From positions 1,984,001 to 2,048,000 of the forward strand of contig NZ_LR026975.1 of assembly GCF_900603025.1 (NCBI RefSeq): a DNA stretch of 64,000 nucleotides, in the 5' to 3' direction. This DNA is from Mycolicibacterium hassiacum DSM 44199 (GTDB lineage Bacteria > Actinomycetota > Actinomycetes > Mycobacteriales > Mycobacteriaceae). The position numbers and the translations under genes are program-made. Shown here one piece after another: positions 9,627 to 18,007 of this stretch (its first letter is position 1; every line of letters begins with the position of its first letter). The notes below the pieces were generated by a model, which was not told the DNA's origin, did not search any database, and saw only the letters and a program-made list of their open reading frames with translations.

Positions 9627-11051
9627 ATGGTAGTGGACGCCGTACTCGGCTTATCGGTGACGCCGACCGCCGTCGGGCTGGTCCTCGTCGAAGGGCCGAA
9701 CGCCGACGGCGCCACAGTGGACCGCGAGGCGTTCGAGATCGTCCGTGGCCGCCACGAGGCCCCGGAGCAGACCGCCGAGCAGGTGGCGGCGGCGGTGTTG
9801 CGCGTGGAGGCGCGCTGCGCCGAGCGGGGCGACCGGCTCCGCACGATCGGTCTGACCTGGAGCGACGACGCCCGGAAGGATGCGACGTTGTTGCTGAGGT
9901 CGTTGGGCCACCACGGGTTCGACGACACCGTGGCGGTCCGGATGGCCGACGCCGCCGAGGCGTTGACCTGGGGCGTCGCCGATGCCATCGGCCGGGAGGT
10001 CACCGCGGTTTGCCTGATCGAGCCCGACACGGTGATGGTGATCATCGCCCACGCCGGTGAGGCCGCGGTGCAGAGCGCGGTCCGGTCGGCCCCCGACGAC
10101 GAGCACGCGCTGGCCGGCTGGCTGCACGCGGTGTTCACCAGGGCCGAGTGGCCGCCCGAGGCGCTGGTTCTGGCCGGCTCCGGCGGCGGTCTCGACGAGT
10201 TGATGCCGCTGCTGGAGGCCGAGCTGGCGATCCCGGTGTACACGCCGGCCGATGCCGAACTCGCGCTCGCCCGCGGTGCGGCGCTGGCGGCGGAGCCGGA
10301 GACCGAGTTCGCGGCGGACACCGCCGCGGTGGCCCGCGTGTACCGCGCGGCGCGCAGCGGCGGGCGTCCCCCCGGGGCGGTGCGGTACGCGCTGCCGGTG
10401 GGCATGTTGACCGCCGGGGCGGTGGGCCTGGTGGTGTCGGTGTCCGCGGCGGTCGCTCTCGAGGTGACCCCGGATCGCGACGACCAGCCCCGCACCGCGG
10501 CCCGCACCGCCGCCGATGTGTCCGCGGTCGCCGCCCGGGCCCGCACCGCGAAGACCCCCGCCCCGGCGGCCCCGGTGACGTCCCCGCCCGCGGCGGCAGC
10601 GCCGCCGGCCCCGCCGAGGGAACCGGAGCGGGTGGTGCTCGAGGTTCCGCCGGAGCAGTCCGCCGTCGGGTCGGCCGAGCCGCCGGCCGCGATCCCGGAC
10701 GGGGACGCGGCGCAGGCGACCGCCGGTGGCGAGCCGGTCGTGGCTCCGGTCGGCCCGGCGCCCGCACCGCCGTCGGCGGCCCTGTCGCCGGGGGTGGAGC
10801 CCGCGCCCGGCCTGGTGCCGGCGGTGCCGACCCCGGTACCGCAGCAGCGGCCCGGAATCCTGCGCCGGATCAAGGACCGGCTGTCGGGCATCGGCTGGGA
10901 TCCGCCCGCCGAACAGGGTCCGCAGCCGCCCGCCGGTGCCGAAGCCCCGGCGCCCGAGGCGTTGCCGGCGCCACCACCGGAGGCTCCTGCGGCCCCGGAG
11001 CCGGCCCCGCAGCCCGCGCCGCCGCCGGAGGCGCCGCCCCCGGCGCCGTGA
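9627..11051 (+). CDS. DUF7159-type protein with proline/alanine-rich C-terminus (Rv2264c-like)
   Basis: 474 residues. Residues 1-230 look like an actin/Hsp70-type fold (VLGLSVTPTAVGLVLVEG at the start, VLAGSGGGLDELMPLLE near 185-200), as described for mycobacterial DUF7159 proteins. A membrane helix (VGMLTAGAVGLVVSVSAAVA) lies near residues 255-275. The last 190 residues are Pro/Ala-rich and probably extracytoplasmic. I recall Rv2264c as a similar proline-rich protein. The start ATG 9627 follows GAAGGG; a GTG two codons later is possible. Function unknown. Confidence 0.75.
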   Translation: MVVDAVLGLSVTPTAVGLVLVEGPNADGATVDREAFEIVRGRHEAPEQTAEQVAAAVLRVEARCAERGDRLRTIGLTWSDDARKDATLLLRSLGHHGFDDTVAVRMADAAEALTWGVADAIGREVTAVCLIEPDTVMVIIAHAGEAAVQSAVRSAPDDEHALAGWLHAVFTRAEWPPEALVLAGSGGGLDELMPLLEAELAIPVYTPADAELALARGAALAAEPETEFAADTAAVARVYRAARSGGRPPGAVRYALPVGMLTAGAVGLVVSVSAAVALEVTPDRDDQPRTAARTAADVSAVAARARTAKTPAPAAPVTSPPAAAAPPAPPREPERVVLEVPPEQSAVGSAEPPAAIPDGDAAQATAGGEPVVAPVGPAPAPPSAALSPGVEPAPGLVPAVPTPVPQQRPGILRRIKDRLSGIGWDPPAEQGPQPPAGAEAPAPEALPAPPPEAPAAPEPAPQPAPPPEAPPPAP

Positions 11052-11089
11052 CGGCGGGTGCTCAGCGGCGTCGTTATTCTTTCGTGATT

Positions 11090-11103
11090 CGTTTCGTGAA
11101 ACG
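11090..11103. promoter_or_regulatory. Perfect palindrome CGTTTC-GT-GAAACG upstream of ldt
   Basis: Six-base perfect arms with a two-base spacer lie in an AT-rich patch 116 bases upstream of the L,D-transpeptidase start, in a 167-base gene-free gap. Candidate operator; no regulator identified. Confidence 0.35.
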
Positions 11104-11218
11104 TTTTCCCGGGTCGTCGCGATCAACAGGTGATCCCGCCAGTGTGTGGGGATATGCCTAGGTAAACGACGACACCGGTTCGCTCGGCGCTGGTCGGGGA
11201 CCGCTGAGTACCTAGGAT

Positions 11219-11965
11219 GTGGATGTGCTGAAGCTTCGAACTGTGCTTGCGGCGGCAAGCATCGCGATGTTGGCGGTCACCGGGTCGGCCGGGACCGGCG
11301 CCGCAACGGGCGTCCGGCCGGCCGATGTTGTGGACATCTCCCCGGCCGCCACCACGGTGGGCGTGGCGCATCCGGTGACCGTCACGTTCGCCGGCCCGAT
11401 CACCGACCGGGCCGCCGCCGAACGGAGCATCGAGATCTCCGCGCCGTCCACTCCGCGGGGAAGCTTCACCTGGCTCAACGATCGCGTCGTGGAGTTCACC
11501 CCCGACGAGTGGTGGCCGGCGCACTCGACGATCACCGTGTCGGCGGGCGGGCTGAAGACCAGCTTCCAGACCGGGTCGGTGGTGTTGGGCGTCGCCGACA
11601 TCGACGAGCACACCTTCACCGTGAGCATCGACGGCGAGGTGGTGCGCGAGATGCCCGCGTCGATGGGCAAGCCGCGGTTTCCCACCCCCAAGGGCAACTT
11701 CAAGGTGCTCGAGAAGCAGCGCACGGTGGTGATGGACTCGCGCACCATCGGCATCCCGCTCGAGGACCCGGAGGGCTACAAGCTGACGGTCCACCACGCG
11801 GTGCGCATCACCTGGGGCGGGGTCTACGTGCACGGTGCGCCGTGGTCGGTCAGCTCGCAGGGCTATGCGAACGTCAGCCACGGCTGCATCAACCTCAGCC
11901 CGGACAACGCCGCCTGGTACTTCGACACCGTCAAGGTGGGCGATCCGGTGATCGTGCAGGCCTGA
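11219..11965 (+). CDS. ldtA: L,D-transpeptidase, LdtMt1-like
   Basis: 248 residues, GTG start. Makes 3-3 cross-links in peptidoglycan outside the membrane. A signal or anchor segment (residues 8-28) is followed by an Ig-like domain (VVDISPAATTVGVAHPVTVTF to about residue 120) and the YkuD catalytic domain. The catalytic motif is complete: His in YVHGAPWSV and the SHGCINLSPDNAAWYF block with the nucleophilic Cys. The match to LdtMt1 (Rv0116c), including RTVVMDSRTIGIPL and SSQGYANVSHGC, is strong along the whole length. A GTG two codons downstream is an alternative start. Confidence 0.92.
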   Translation: MDVLKLRTVLAAASIAMLAVTGSAGTGAATGVRPADVVDISPAATTVGVAHPVTVTFAGPITDRAAAERSIEISAPSTPRGSFTWLNDRVVEFTPDEWWPAHSTITVSAGGLKTSFQTGSVVLGVADIDEHTFTVSIDGEVVREMPASMGKPRFPTPKGNFKVLEKQRTVVMDSRTIGIPLEDPEGYKLTVHHAVRITWGGVYVHGAPWSVSSQGYANVSHGCINLSPDNAAWYFDTVKVGDPVIVQA

Positions 11966-11976
11966 GCCCGGACCGG

Positions 11977-12645
11977 TCAGCCGACGGCGTGCAGGTTCTT
12001 GGCCGTCGGTGAGGTGGGCACCGCGGCGGGATCCGGGTCGGTACCGAAGACCCGGTCGGCGGTGCCGGCGCTGGTCACCGTGAACCAGTAGTGCTCGTTC
12101 TTGTAGTGATGGTTGCGGTGATTCCGCCAGATCGCCCGGTATACACGGGTTTTCGGCTTGTAGTCGGTGTGGATCAGATAGTGGGTCCACTCGTAGCACA
12201 GGCCCAGCGCCGCGATGCCGACCAGGAAGGTCAGTCCCAGTGACAATCGCGGGAACGCCAGCAGCGCGGTGCCGACGATCAGCGGCAGCACCCACGTCAC
12301 CAGGGATCTCCACGGGATGAAGATCAGCCGTATCCGGCGCGGGTCGCGGTGGTGGGCGCGGTGCTCGCGGGCGAGCAGCGGGTCGATGGTGAACCGGCCG
12401 ATCGTCCTGGGCCTGAAGTGCAGCAGGAACACGTGCACGACCCACTCCAGGAACGGGAAGAGCGCCACCATCACCGCGAGGACCACGGCGTCGACGAGTT
12501 GCCAGTCACCCACGATGATCCGCGCGGTCAGGGCACCCGCCAGGGTGGCCCCGATCAACCACGGCGAGGGGTGACGGATGAACTCCCGGCGTGCGTCGGC
12601 GAGGGTGAACGCGCGCCGGACGGGTCGTGAACTGCTCGTGTTCAT
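11977..12645 (-). CDS. Fatty acid hydroxylase/sterol desaturase superfamily membrane protein
   Basis: 222 residues with four hydrophobic segments. The di-iron histidine clusters of the superfamily are all present: [27 protein letters not shown] and [13 protein letters not shown]. Such enzymes hydroxylate or desaturate membrane lipids. The ATG overlaps the stop of the upstream FadR-like regulator by four bases, so the two are translationally coupled and the regulator probably controls this gene. The substrate cannot be read from sequence. Confidence 0.85.
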   Translation of the reverse strand: MNTSSSRPVRRAFTLADARREFIRHPSPWLIGATLAGALTARIIVGDWQLVDAVVLAVMVALFPFLEWVVHVFLLHFRPRTIGRFTIDPLLAREHRAHHRDPRRIRLIFIPWRSLVTWVLPLIVGTALLAFPRLSLGLTFLVGIAALGLCYEWTHYLIHTDYKPKTRVYRAIWRNHRNHHYKNEHYWFTVTSAGTADRVFGTDPDPAAVPTSPTAKNLHAVG

Positions 12646-13364
12646 TCGTTGTCCCCCAACGTCTCAAGGGCGTCGAGCAGGGTGGTGGTGGCCGGTGCCA
12701 GCAGATCGTGGGCCGCGCGCCGGGCCCGGTCGGGGTCGCCCGCGACGATCGCGTCGGCCAGCTCCCGATAGGCCTGGGGGCGGCCGACCTCATCGGACAT
12801 CACGGTGGCGAGCGCGGCGAGCGCCGGTTCGTAGGCGGCGCGCAGCGTGTTGTACATCAGCCGGAAGACGATCGAGTCGGCGCCGTCGACAATGTGGTCC
12901 CAGAAGGTCAACGCCACCCGCTGCCGTTCGATCGGGTCGGTGGCGGCGGCCAGCGCACGCAGGGCCCGGTCGAGCGGTTCGGCCAGCGCGGCACCGCTGC
13001 GTGCGGCGGCCAGCTCGGCGACCTTGGGCCCGTTGTGCAGCCGGGTCTCCAGGATGCTGCGCACCACTGCGACGTCGAGTTCACCGCCGCGCACCAGCAG
13101 CCGGGGGAGCAGGTCCAGGCCGGCGTGCCGGCGGAAGTCGCGCACCGTGGTGGCGTCGCCCTGCCGCACCTCGACCAGTCCGGCCGCGCTGAGCCGTTTG
13201 AGCGCCTCGCGCACGGCCGGGCGCGACACGCCCAGCACCTCGGCGAGCCGGCGTTCGCTGGGCAGGGGCTCGCCCGGGCGCAGGCCGCCGGACAGCACTT
13301 CGCCGGCGATCTGCTCGAACACCTCCTCGGGCACCGAGCGTCGGGTCACGGGTTGCAGGGCCAT
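12642..13364 (-). CDS. GntR-family (FadR subfamily) transcriptional regulator
   Basis: 240 residues. The N-terminal winged helix carries the GntR signature [26 protein letters not shown]. The C-terminal helical FCD-like domain (from about residue 90) carries acidic and His residues. I chose ATG at 13362-13364, which gives the standard MALQPVTR start; a longer frame to 13442 would run through the operator. A perfect FadR-type palindrome lies 37 bases upstream, implying autoregulation of the two-gene operon with the lipid hydroxylase. Confidence 0.85.
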   Translation of the reverse strand: MALQPVTRRSVPEEVFEQIAGEVLSGGLRPGEPLPSERRLAEVLGVSRPAVREALKRLSAAGLVEVRQGDATTVRDFRRHAGLDLLPRLLVRGGELDVAVVRSILETRLHNGPKVAELAAARSGAALAEPLDRALRALAAATDPIERQRVALTFWDHIVDGADSIVFRLMYNTLRAAYEPALAALATVMSDEVGRPQAYRELADAIVAGDPDRARRAAHDLLAPATTTLLDALETLGDNE

Positions 13365-13401
13365 ATCGCTCAGCGTGCCAGCACACCGGCCAGAGGTCAA
13401 G

Positions 13402-13412
13402 TGGTCAGACCA
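13402..13412. promoter_or_regulatory. FadR-type operator TGGTCAGACCA
   Basis: Perfect 11-base palindrome matching the GntR/FadR consensus TGGTnnnACCA, located 37 bases upstream of the FadR-like regulator start. Position fits autorepression. Confidence 0.6.
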
Positions 13413-13544
13413 GTGAGTGTCGGTGAGCACACCGAACAGCACCCGCGATGTTCTGCGCTTATCGAGGGCCCGTACCGGCGTGCCTATCGGGGCCGCGTCG
13501 CGGGGCGGCCACCCGGTGCCGGCGCCCCGCTCACCAGGGTGTGG

Positions 13545-13967
13545 TCAGCAGGTAGCCTCGATTCCGAACGGGGTGCTGACGGTCTCGTTCGGGTTGTCCG
13601 CGAAGGAACCGTCGGCCGTCCCGGTGATCGTGTACGTGCCACCGGCGGAACTGACCTCGGCCTCGCCCAGGTTGTCACGCCAGAACGTGCCGGTGAACCC
13701 GCCCAGGTCGCGCAGTTCGACGGCCTGCACCGTCACCTCGTCGCCGGCCTCGATCGACGCGGTGAACCCCTGCGCCTGATCGTCGTAGGTCTTGATGGTC
13801 CACAACCACCCGGTCTGGATGCACGTGACCGGGTACGGACCACCGGTGCTGCGGCCGTTCACCGTCACCTTCGCGGTGGTGCCGCCGAGCGCCGGCGGAT
13901 TCGTCGAGCAGCCAGTCGCAGCGGCGGCCAGCCCGACGGCGGCCGCCGCGACAAATCGCTTCCCCAT
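13545..13967 (-). CDS. LpqH-like (19-kDa antigen family) lipoprotein
   Basis: 140 residues from ATG 13965-13967. Signal peptide MGKRFVAAAAVGLAAAATGC with lipobox ATGC and a Ser/Thr/Asn-rich tether, so an outer-face lipoprotein. The mature part follows the 19-kDa antigen plan: KVTVNGRSTGG, a Cys in PVTC, an all-beta middle, GTYTITGTADG and a closing FGIEATC. The two Cys likely pair. It is slightly shorter than LpqH (159). Role unknown beyond TLR2-type lipoprotein antigen membership. Confidence 0.82.
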   Translation of the reverse strand: MGKRFVAAAAVGLAAAATGCSTNPPALGGTTAKVTVNGRSTGGPYPVTCIQTGWLWTIKTYDDQAQGFTASIEAGDEVTVQAVELRDLGGFTGTFWRDNLGEAEVSSAGGTYTITGTADGSFADNPNETVSTPFGIEATC

Positions 13968-14029
13968 GACGCCAGACTCTATTGGCCCGGCCGACCGGAT
14001 ACCGGGAGTTCGGCGACAACGCGGGCGTG

Positions 14030-14659
14030 TCAGCCCCGGTTCCGGTCGGGGATCCCGGTGTACTCCGGGTTGGGCGGCACTGCCAGCGCGATGCCGATGC
14101 GGTTGGTGGCGCCGATGACCGCCGCGATGGAGATCGCCTCCAGAATCTGGTGGTCGTCGAAGCCGAGCTCCCGCAACCGGGCGAAGTCCTCGTCGCGGAT
14201 CGACCGCGGATCGTTGTTGACGGCGACGGCGAGGTCGCCGAGCGCACGTTCCCGCTCGGTGAGCTCGGCGACCTGATGATGGTCGATGGCCACCCGCTGG
14301 CCGAACGACCAGTCGCCGGCGACCTTGCCGAGTTTGTTGGCGTGGTTGGTATGGCAATAGGCGCAACGGTTCTCGCCGGAGACCACGGTCGCGATGACCT
14401 CGCGTTCCCGAAGCGTCAACCCGCCGCGGCCGTCGGCGCCCAACAGCGGCAGCAGATAGGCGTTGAGCCGTGCCAGATCGTCCTCGTTCAGCGACAGGGC
14501 GCGAAACCAGTTGGAGGTCAAGCCTTCCTGGCGCAGCTGGCGATCGAAGAACGCGCGCACGTCGGGGTTGGTCAGTTCGTCGAGTTCCGGGACGCGCAGC
14601 CGCGAGATGGTCTTGGGCGTCAGATCGGTGCGGGCGGGGGCGTCAGCGGTAGTGGTCAT
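14030..14659 (-). CDS. AhpD-like alkylhydroperoxidase / carboxymuconolactone decarboxylase family protein
   Basis: 209 residues, ATG at 14657-14659. Peroxidase-related all-helical family. The redox motif ENRCAYCHTNHA (CxxCHxxH) is intact and preceded by LREREVIATVVSG. This is the uncharacterised peroxidase-related subgroup rather than AhpD itself, which is shorter. The gene sits alone between the lipoprotein and the XRE regulator, all on the minus strand; no reductase partner is nearby. Confidence 0.82.
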   Translation of the reverse strand: MTTTADAPARTDLTPKTISRLRVPELDELTNPDVRAFFDRQLRQEGLTSNWFRALSLNEDDLARLNAYLLPLLGADGRGGLTLREREVIATVVSGENRCAYCHTNHANKLGKVAGDWSFGQRVAIDHHQVAELTERERALGDLAVAVNNDPRSIRDEDFARLRELGFDDHQILEAISIAAVIGATNRIGIALAVPPNPEYTGIPDRNRG

Positions 14660-14729
14660 GGCCCGAGCCTGCTGCCGGCGGGCGGCGCCGACAAGGGTTA
14701 TGCGACGCACGAGCAGAACCCTTGCCGGG

Positions 14730-15506
14730 TCAGCGCAGGGCGGCGGCGGTGGCCTCGTCGGCCGGCAGGAACGCCTCGATGGACAGTTCGGCGGCCGTCA
14801 GATCCAGGGCGGTCCCGAAGGTGGTCACCATGCTCAGGAAGGTCAGCACCTCGCCACCGGGAGTGGCCAGCTCCAGCGGTACCGCCACCCCGTCGAGTTC
14901 GTCGACGGCCGACGCGCCGCCCGGATAGGAGTCGATCTCGGCCAACAGCGCCGACAACTCGGCCGATCCGCTCACGCTCACCTCGCGCCGCAGCCGTTCG
15001 ATCAGGTGGTGCCGCCACTGCGCGAGGTTGCGGATCCGCGGGGCCAACCCCTCGGGGTGCAGCGCGATCCGCAGCGCGTTGGGTTGCTCCAGCAGGGTGG
15101 GGGAGACCCCGTCCAGCAGCACGCCCGCACCCTCGTTGGCCAACAGGATGTTCCACGTGCGGTCCACCGCCACGCATGGAAAAGGGTTGTAAGCGTTGAG
15201 AACTCGCTCCACCCCGGCGCGGACGGCGGCCATCTCCGGGTCGTCGAGCGAACGTTCGGTGTACACCGGGGCCAGCCCGGCCGCCAACAGCAGTCGATTG
15301 CGTTCCCGCAGTGGGATGTCCAGCGCCTCGGCCAGCCGCAGCACCATCTCCCGGCTGGGGGTGGACCGCCCCGTCTCGATGAAACTCAGGTGGCGTGCCG
15401 AGACATCGGCCTCGATCGCGAGGTCGAGTTGGCTGAGCCGACGGCGTTGCCGCCAGCTGCGCATCAGTGAACCGAAGGCGGGTCGCTGCACGTCGACGGT
15501 GGTCAC
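14730..15506 (-). CDS. XRE-family regulator with MmyB-like ligand-binding domain
   Basis: 258 residues from GTG 15504-15506. An N-terminal helix-turn-helix (SQLDLAIEADVSARHLSFIETGRS) is followed by a MmyB-like C-terminal domain (FPCVAVDRTWNILLANEGAG) thought to bind fatty acids or similar ligands. These regulators usually control a divergent neighbour. Here the divergent gene is a small membrane protein, and a perfect palindrome lies between them. Confidence 0.85.
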   Translation of the reverse strand: MTTVDVQRPAFGSLMRSWRQRRRLSQLDLAIEADVSARHLSFIETGRSTPSREMVLRLAEALDIPLRERNRLLLAAGLAPVYTERSLDDPEMAAVRAGVERVLNAYNPFPCVAVDRTWNILLANEGAGVLLDGVSPTLLEQPNALRIALHPEGLAPRIRNLAQWRHHLIERLRREVSVSGSAELSALLAEIDSYPGGASAVDELDGVAVPLELATPGGEVLTFLSMVTTFGTALDLTAAELSIEAFLPADEATAAALR

Positions 15507-15542
15507 CGGGCCAGTGTCGCGCACGGCCGGGCGGGAAACCAC

Positions 15543-15555
15543 TACCTGAGAGGTA
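15543..15555. promoter_or_regulatory. Palindrome TACCT-GAG-AGGTA between the XRE regulator and the divergent gene
   Basis: Perfect five-base arms, three-base spacer, centred in the 85-base divergent promoter gap. It is 37 bases from each start, as expected for an operator bound by the XRE/MmyB regulator. Confidence 0.55.
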
Positions 15556-15591
15556 ATTGCCCGGTGCGGTGGCCGGCGGCACGGTGAAGCC

Positions 15592-15930
15592 ATGACCGCA
15601 GCCGTCACCTCCGTCCCCGACCCGCGGTTTCCCCGGTGGTTGCGCTTCGTGCTGTCGGCGGACCGGGCCGGGTCGGCGTGGTTCATCGGGGCGGGGTTCT
15701 TCCTCGCGCCGGCGACCACGGTGCTGTCGCCGTGGCCCGCCGCGACCGCGGCGGTGTGGATCCTCGTCGCGCTGGCGGCGCTGTGGCTGGCGCTGCTCGG
15801 CGTGGCGATGGCCGTCGGCCTGGCCATCGTGCTGTGCCGGGGCGTCGAGCTCCCGGAGGATTTCTGGGCCGGCCTACTGGCGCGCCATCATCGACCACCC
15901 ACCCCGGCCGTCACCGCGGCGCCGGTGTAG
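15592..15930 (+). CDS. Small two-helix membrane protein
   Basis: 112 residues. Two hydrophobic helices (about residues 28-48 and 52-82) follow a short N-terminal region; the tail LPEDFWAGLLARHHRP is polar. No family recognised. It is divergent from the XRE/MmyB regulator and probably its target. Its last 43 bases overlap the 3' end of cyp125 on the other strand, an antisense overlap between converging genes. Confidence 0.65.
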   Translation: MTAAVTSVPDPRFPRWLRFVLSADRAGSAWFIGAGFFLAPATTVLSPWPAATAAVWILVALAALWLALLGVAMAVGLAIVLCRGVELPEDFWAGLLARHHRPPTPAVTAAPV

Positions 15931-17150
15931 TCGACCTGCCAGTGTTTGATGCCGTTGAGCCAACCCGACCGCAGCCGTTCGGGACGGCCCAGCGGGGTGA
16001 GGTTCGGCATGTGGTCGGCGATCGCGTTGAACATCACCTCGATGGTCAGCCGGGCCAGGTTCGCGCCGATGCAGTAGTGCGCGCCGGTGCCGCCGAATCC
16101 CAGATGCGGGTTGGGGTCGCGCAGGATGTCGAACCGGAACGGGTCCTCGAAGACCTCCTCGTCGAAGTTGGCCGACCGGTAGAACATCACCACCCGCTGG
16201 CCCTTCTTGATCCGCACCCCGGACAGTTCGGTGTCCTCGAGCGCGGTGCGCTGGAACGAGGTGACCGGGGTGGCCCACCGAACGATCTCGTCGACCGCGG
16301 TGACCGGCCGTTCGCGTTTGAACAGCTCCCACTGATCGGGGAACTCGGTGAAGGCCATCATGCCCTGGGTGATGGAGTTGCGGGTGGTCTCGTTGCCGGC
16401 CACCGCCAGCAGGACGACGAAGAACCCGAGTTCGTCGTCGGAGAGCCGGTGTCCCTCGACGTCGGCCTGCACCAGTTTGGTGACCAGGTCCTCGCCGGGG
16501 GTGTCGGCGCGTTCGGCGGCCAGTTTCATCCCGTAGGCGATCAGTTCGGCCGATGCGGTGATGGCGTCGTTGGCGGCGAATTCCGGGTCCATATCGCCGA
16601 CCATCTGGTTGGACCAGTGGAACAGCTTCATCCGGTCTTCCTGCGGCACGCCCATCAGCTCGGCTATCGCCTGTAGTGGCAGTTCGCAGGCCACCTGTTC
16701 GACGAAATCGCCGGCGCCGGACTCGGCGGCCGCCTTGGCGATCTGCTGGGCCCGCCGGTCGAGTTCGTCGCGCAGCCGTTCGATCGCGCGCGGGGTGAAG
16801 GCCCGGGAGATGATCTTGCGCAGATGGGTGTGATGTGGAGCGTCCTGATTGAGCAGGACGAACTTGCCGCGCTCGATCTGCTCACCCACGGTGCCGTCCT
16901 TGTACCGGGGCAGCGCGGTCTTCTGCAGGCTGGAGAACACGTCGCTGCGGCGCGAGACCTCTTTGACGTCTTTGTGTTTGGTCACCACCCAGAACCCGCC
17001 GTCGTCGAATCCGCCGGTGCCGATCGGCTGTTCGTTCCACCAGATCGGCGCGGTGCGGCGCAGTTCGGCGAGTTCCTCGACAGGCAGACGCGCGGCATAG
17101 ATGTCAGGATCTGTGAAGTCGAATCCGGGAGGAAGGTTGGGAGTTGGCAT
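15888..17150 (-). CDS. cyp125: Steroid C26/C27-monooxygenase CYP125
   Basis: 420 residues, ATG at 17148-17150. Oxidises the terminal methyl of the cholesterol side chain, starting its degradation. The near-diagnostic CYP125 start LPPGFDFTDPDIYAARLPV, the I helix AVAGNETTRNSITQGMMAF, the K-helix DEIVRWATPV, the heme loop FGGTGAHYCIG and the end RSGWLNGIKHWQVDYTG all match CYP125A1. A near-perfect KstR box lies 111 bases upstream. M. tuberculosis has fadA5 next to cyp125; here the gene stands alone, with a proline-rich secreted protein divergent to it. Confidence 0.95.
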   Translation of the reverse strand: MPTPNLPPGFDFTDPDIYAARLPVEELAELRRTAPIWWNEQPIGTGGFDDGGFWVVTKHKDVKEVSRRSDVFSSLQKTALPRYKDGTVGEQIERGKFVLLNQDAPHHTHLRKIISRAFTPRAIERLRDELDRRAQQIAKAAAESGAGDFVEQVACELPLQAIAELMGVPQEDRMKLFHWSNQMVGDMDPEFAANDAITASAELIAYGMKLAAERADTPGEDLVTKLVQADVEGHRLSDDELGFFVVLLAVAGNETTRNSITQGMMAFTEFPDQWELFKRERPVTAVDEIVRWATPVTSFQRTALEDTELSGVRIKKGQRVVMFYRSANFDEEVFEDPFRFDILRDPNPHLGFGGTGAHYCIGANLARLTIEVMFNAIADHMPNLTPLGRPERLRSGWLNGIKHWQVDYTGAAVTAGVGGR

Positions 17151-17261
17151 CGGCGATCCTCGGCATCGGTGGTGCGTGTGGTGGACGTCACTGTGACTCA
17201 TTTCACACCACGGCCGGGGTCGTTCGTGGCCGCTTCGCCGAAGTTCGACGGGGACGGGAAC

Positions 17262-17275
17262 TGAAACGTGTTCGG
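17262..17275. promoter_or_regulatory. KstR-type operator upstream of cyp125 (13 of 14 fit)
   Basis: TGAAACGTGTTCGG fits TnnAACnnGTTnnA except for the last base. It lies between divergent cyp125 and the proline-rich gene. Confidence 0.6.
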
Positions 17276-17389
17276 ACCGGAAGGAGAAATTGACCGTTGG
17301 GTCACATCGACCACAGGTGTAACAATTTTCCGGGTCACGCTGAAGCACCCGGTAGACCGGTTCCGGCCCGTGGTGAAGGGGAGCACTCG

Positions 17390-18001
17390 GTGGAGACTCA
17401 GGACGTAGGCAGCACACCGATCACGGCATCGTTGCGCGGATCGCTGGCCAGGGCGCTGGCGCCCGGCGGCCTGGGTGCGCTCGCGGCGCTGCTGCTGGTG
17501 GCACCGGCGGCGCAGGCCCAGCCCCCGGCTCCGCCGCCGCCGGCCCCCGGGGTGGACGCACCGGCACCGGTGGTCAACGCCGCGGCCGCCGCGCCGGCAC
17601 CCGAGGGCGCCCCGGACGCCGCGCCGCCCGAAGGCGTGCCGCACCTGCCCAGCCCGGACAACCCGCCGCCGGGAACCACGACGAACCCGATGGGCCCGCG
17701 GGAGTCGCCCGGCCTGACCTACCTGCGCGAGCTGTGGTATGCGGTGCAGACCCAGGAGATCAGCGGTCGGGACGCGCTGTTGCTGCTGACCCAGCGGCCG
17801 CTGAGCGCCACTTCGGGACCGCAGGGACCCGCGCCGCTGGCGCCCGTTCCGCCGGCACCGAACGTTGCCCCGCCGAACGTTCCCCCGCCGAACGTTCCCC
17901 GGCCGAACGCGCCCCTGCCGCCGGCGCCCGAGGCGGGACCCGGTGCGCCGCCGGAGGCGGGACCGATTCCGCCGGCCCCGCCCGCACCGCCGGGGCCGTA
18001 G
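17390..18001 (+). CDS. Secreted proline/alanine-rich protein
   Basis: 203 residues from GTG 17390, preceded by AAGGGGAG. A signal peptide (basic SLARALAP, then LGALAALLLVAPAAQAQ) is followed by low-complexity Pro/Ala sequence. A short ordered segment (YLRELWYAVQTQEISGRDALLLLTQRPL) sits near residues 105-135. The C-terminal part contains four 15-base DNA repeats (17858-17917) coding PPNV-type units. No enzyme motif. Likely a cell-wall-spanning structural or surface protein. Confidence 0.7.
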   Translation: METQDVGSTPITASLRGSLARALAPGGLGALAALLLVAPAAQAQPPAPPPPAPGVDAPAPVVNAAAAAPAPEGAPDAAPPEGVPHLPSPDNPPPGTTTNPMGPRESPGLTYLRELWYAVQTQEISGRDALLLLTQRPLSATSGPQGPAPLAPVPPAPNVAPPNVPPPNVPRPNAPLPPAPEAGPGAPPEAGPIPPAPPAPPGP

Positions 18002-18007
18002 CGGGCC

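Noticed and set aside
7904..10891. Very long minus-strand frame (995 residues) extending the POT transporter upstream through 10891
   Set aside because: Only the part from ATG 9370 has transporter features. The upstream part is the antisense of the proline-rich DUF7159 gene, low complexity and without a ribosome site.
11123..12445. 440-residue minus-strand frame
   Set aside because: It covers the L,D-transpeptidase in antisense and a shifted frame of the hydroxylase; composition is Arg/Gly/His-rich as in shadow frames.
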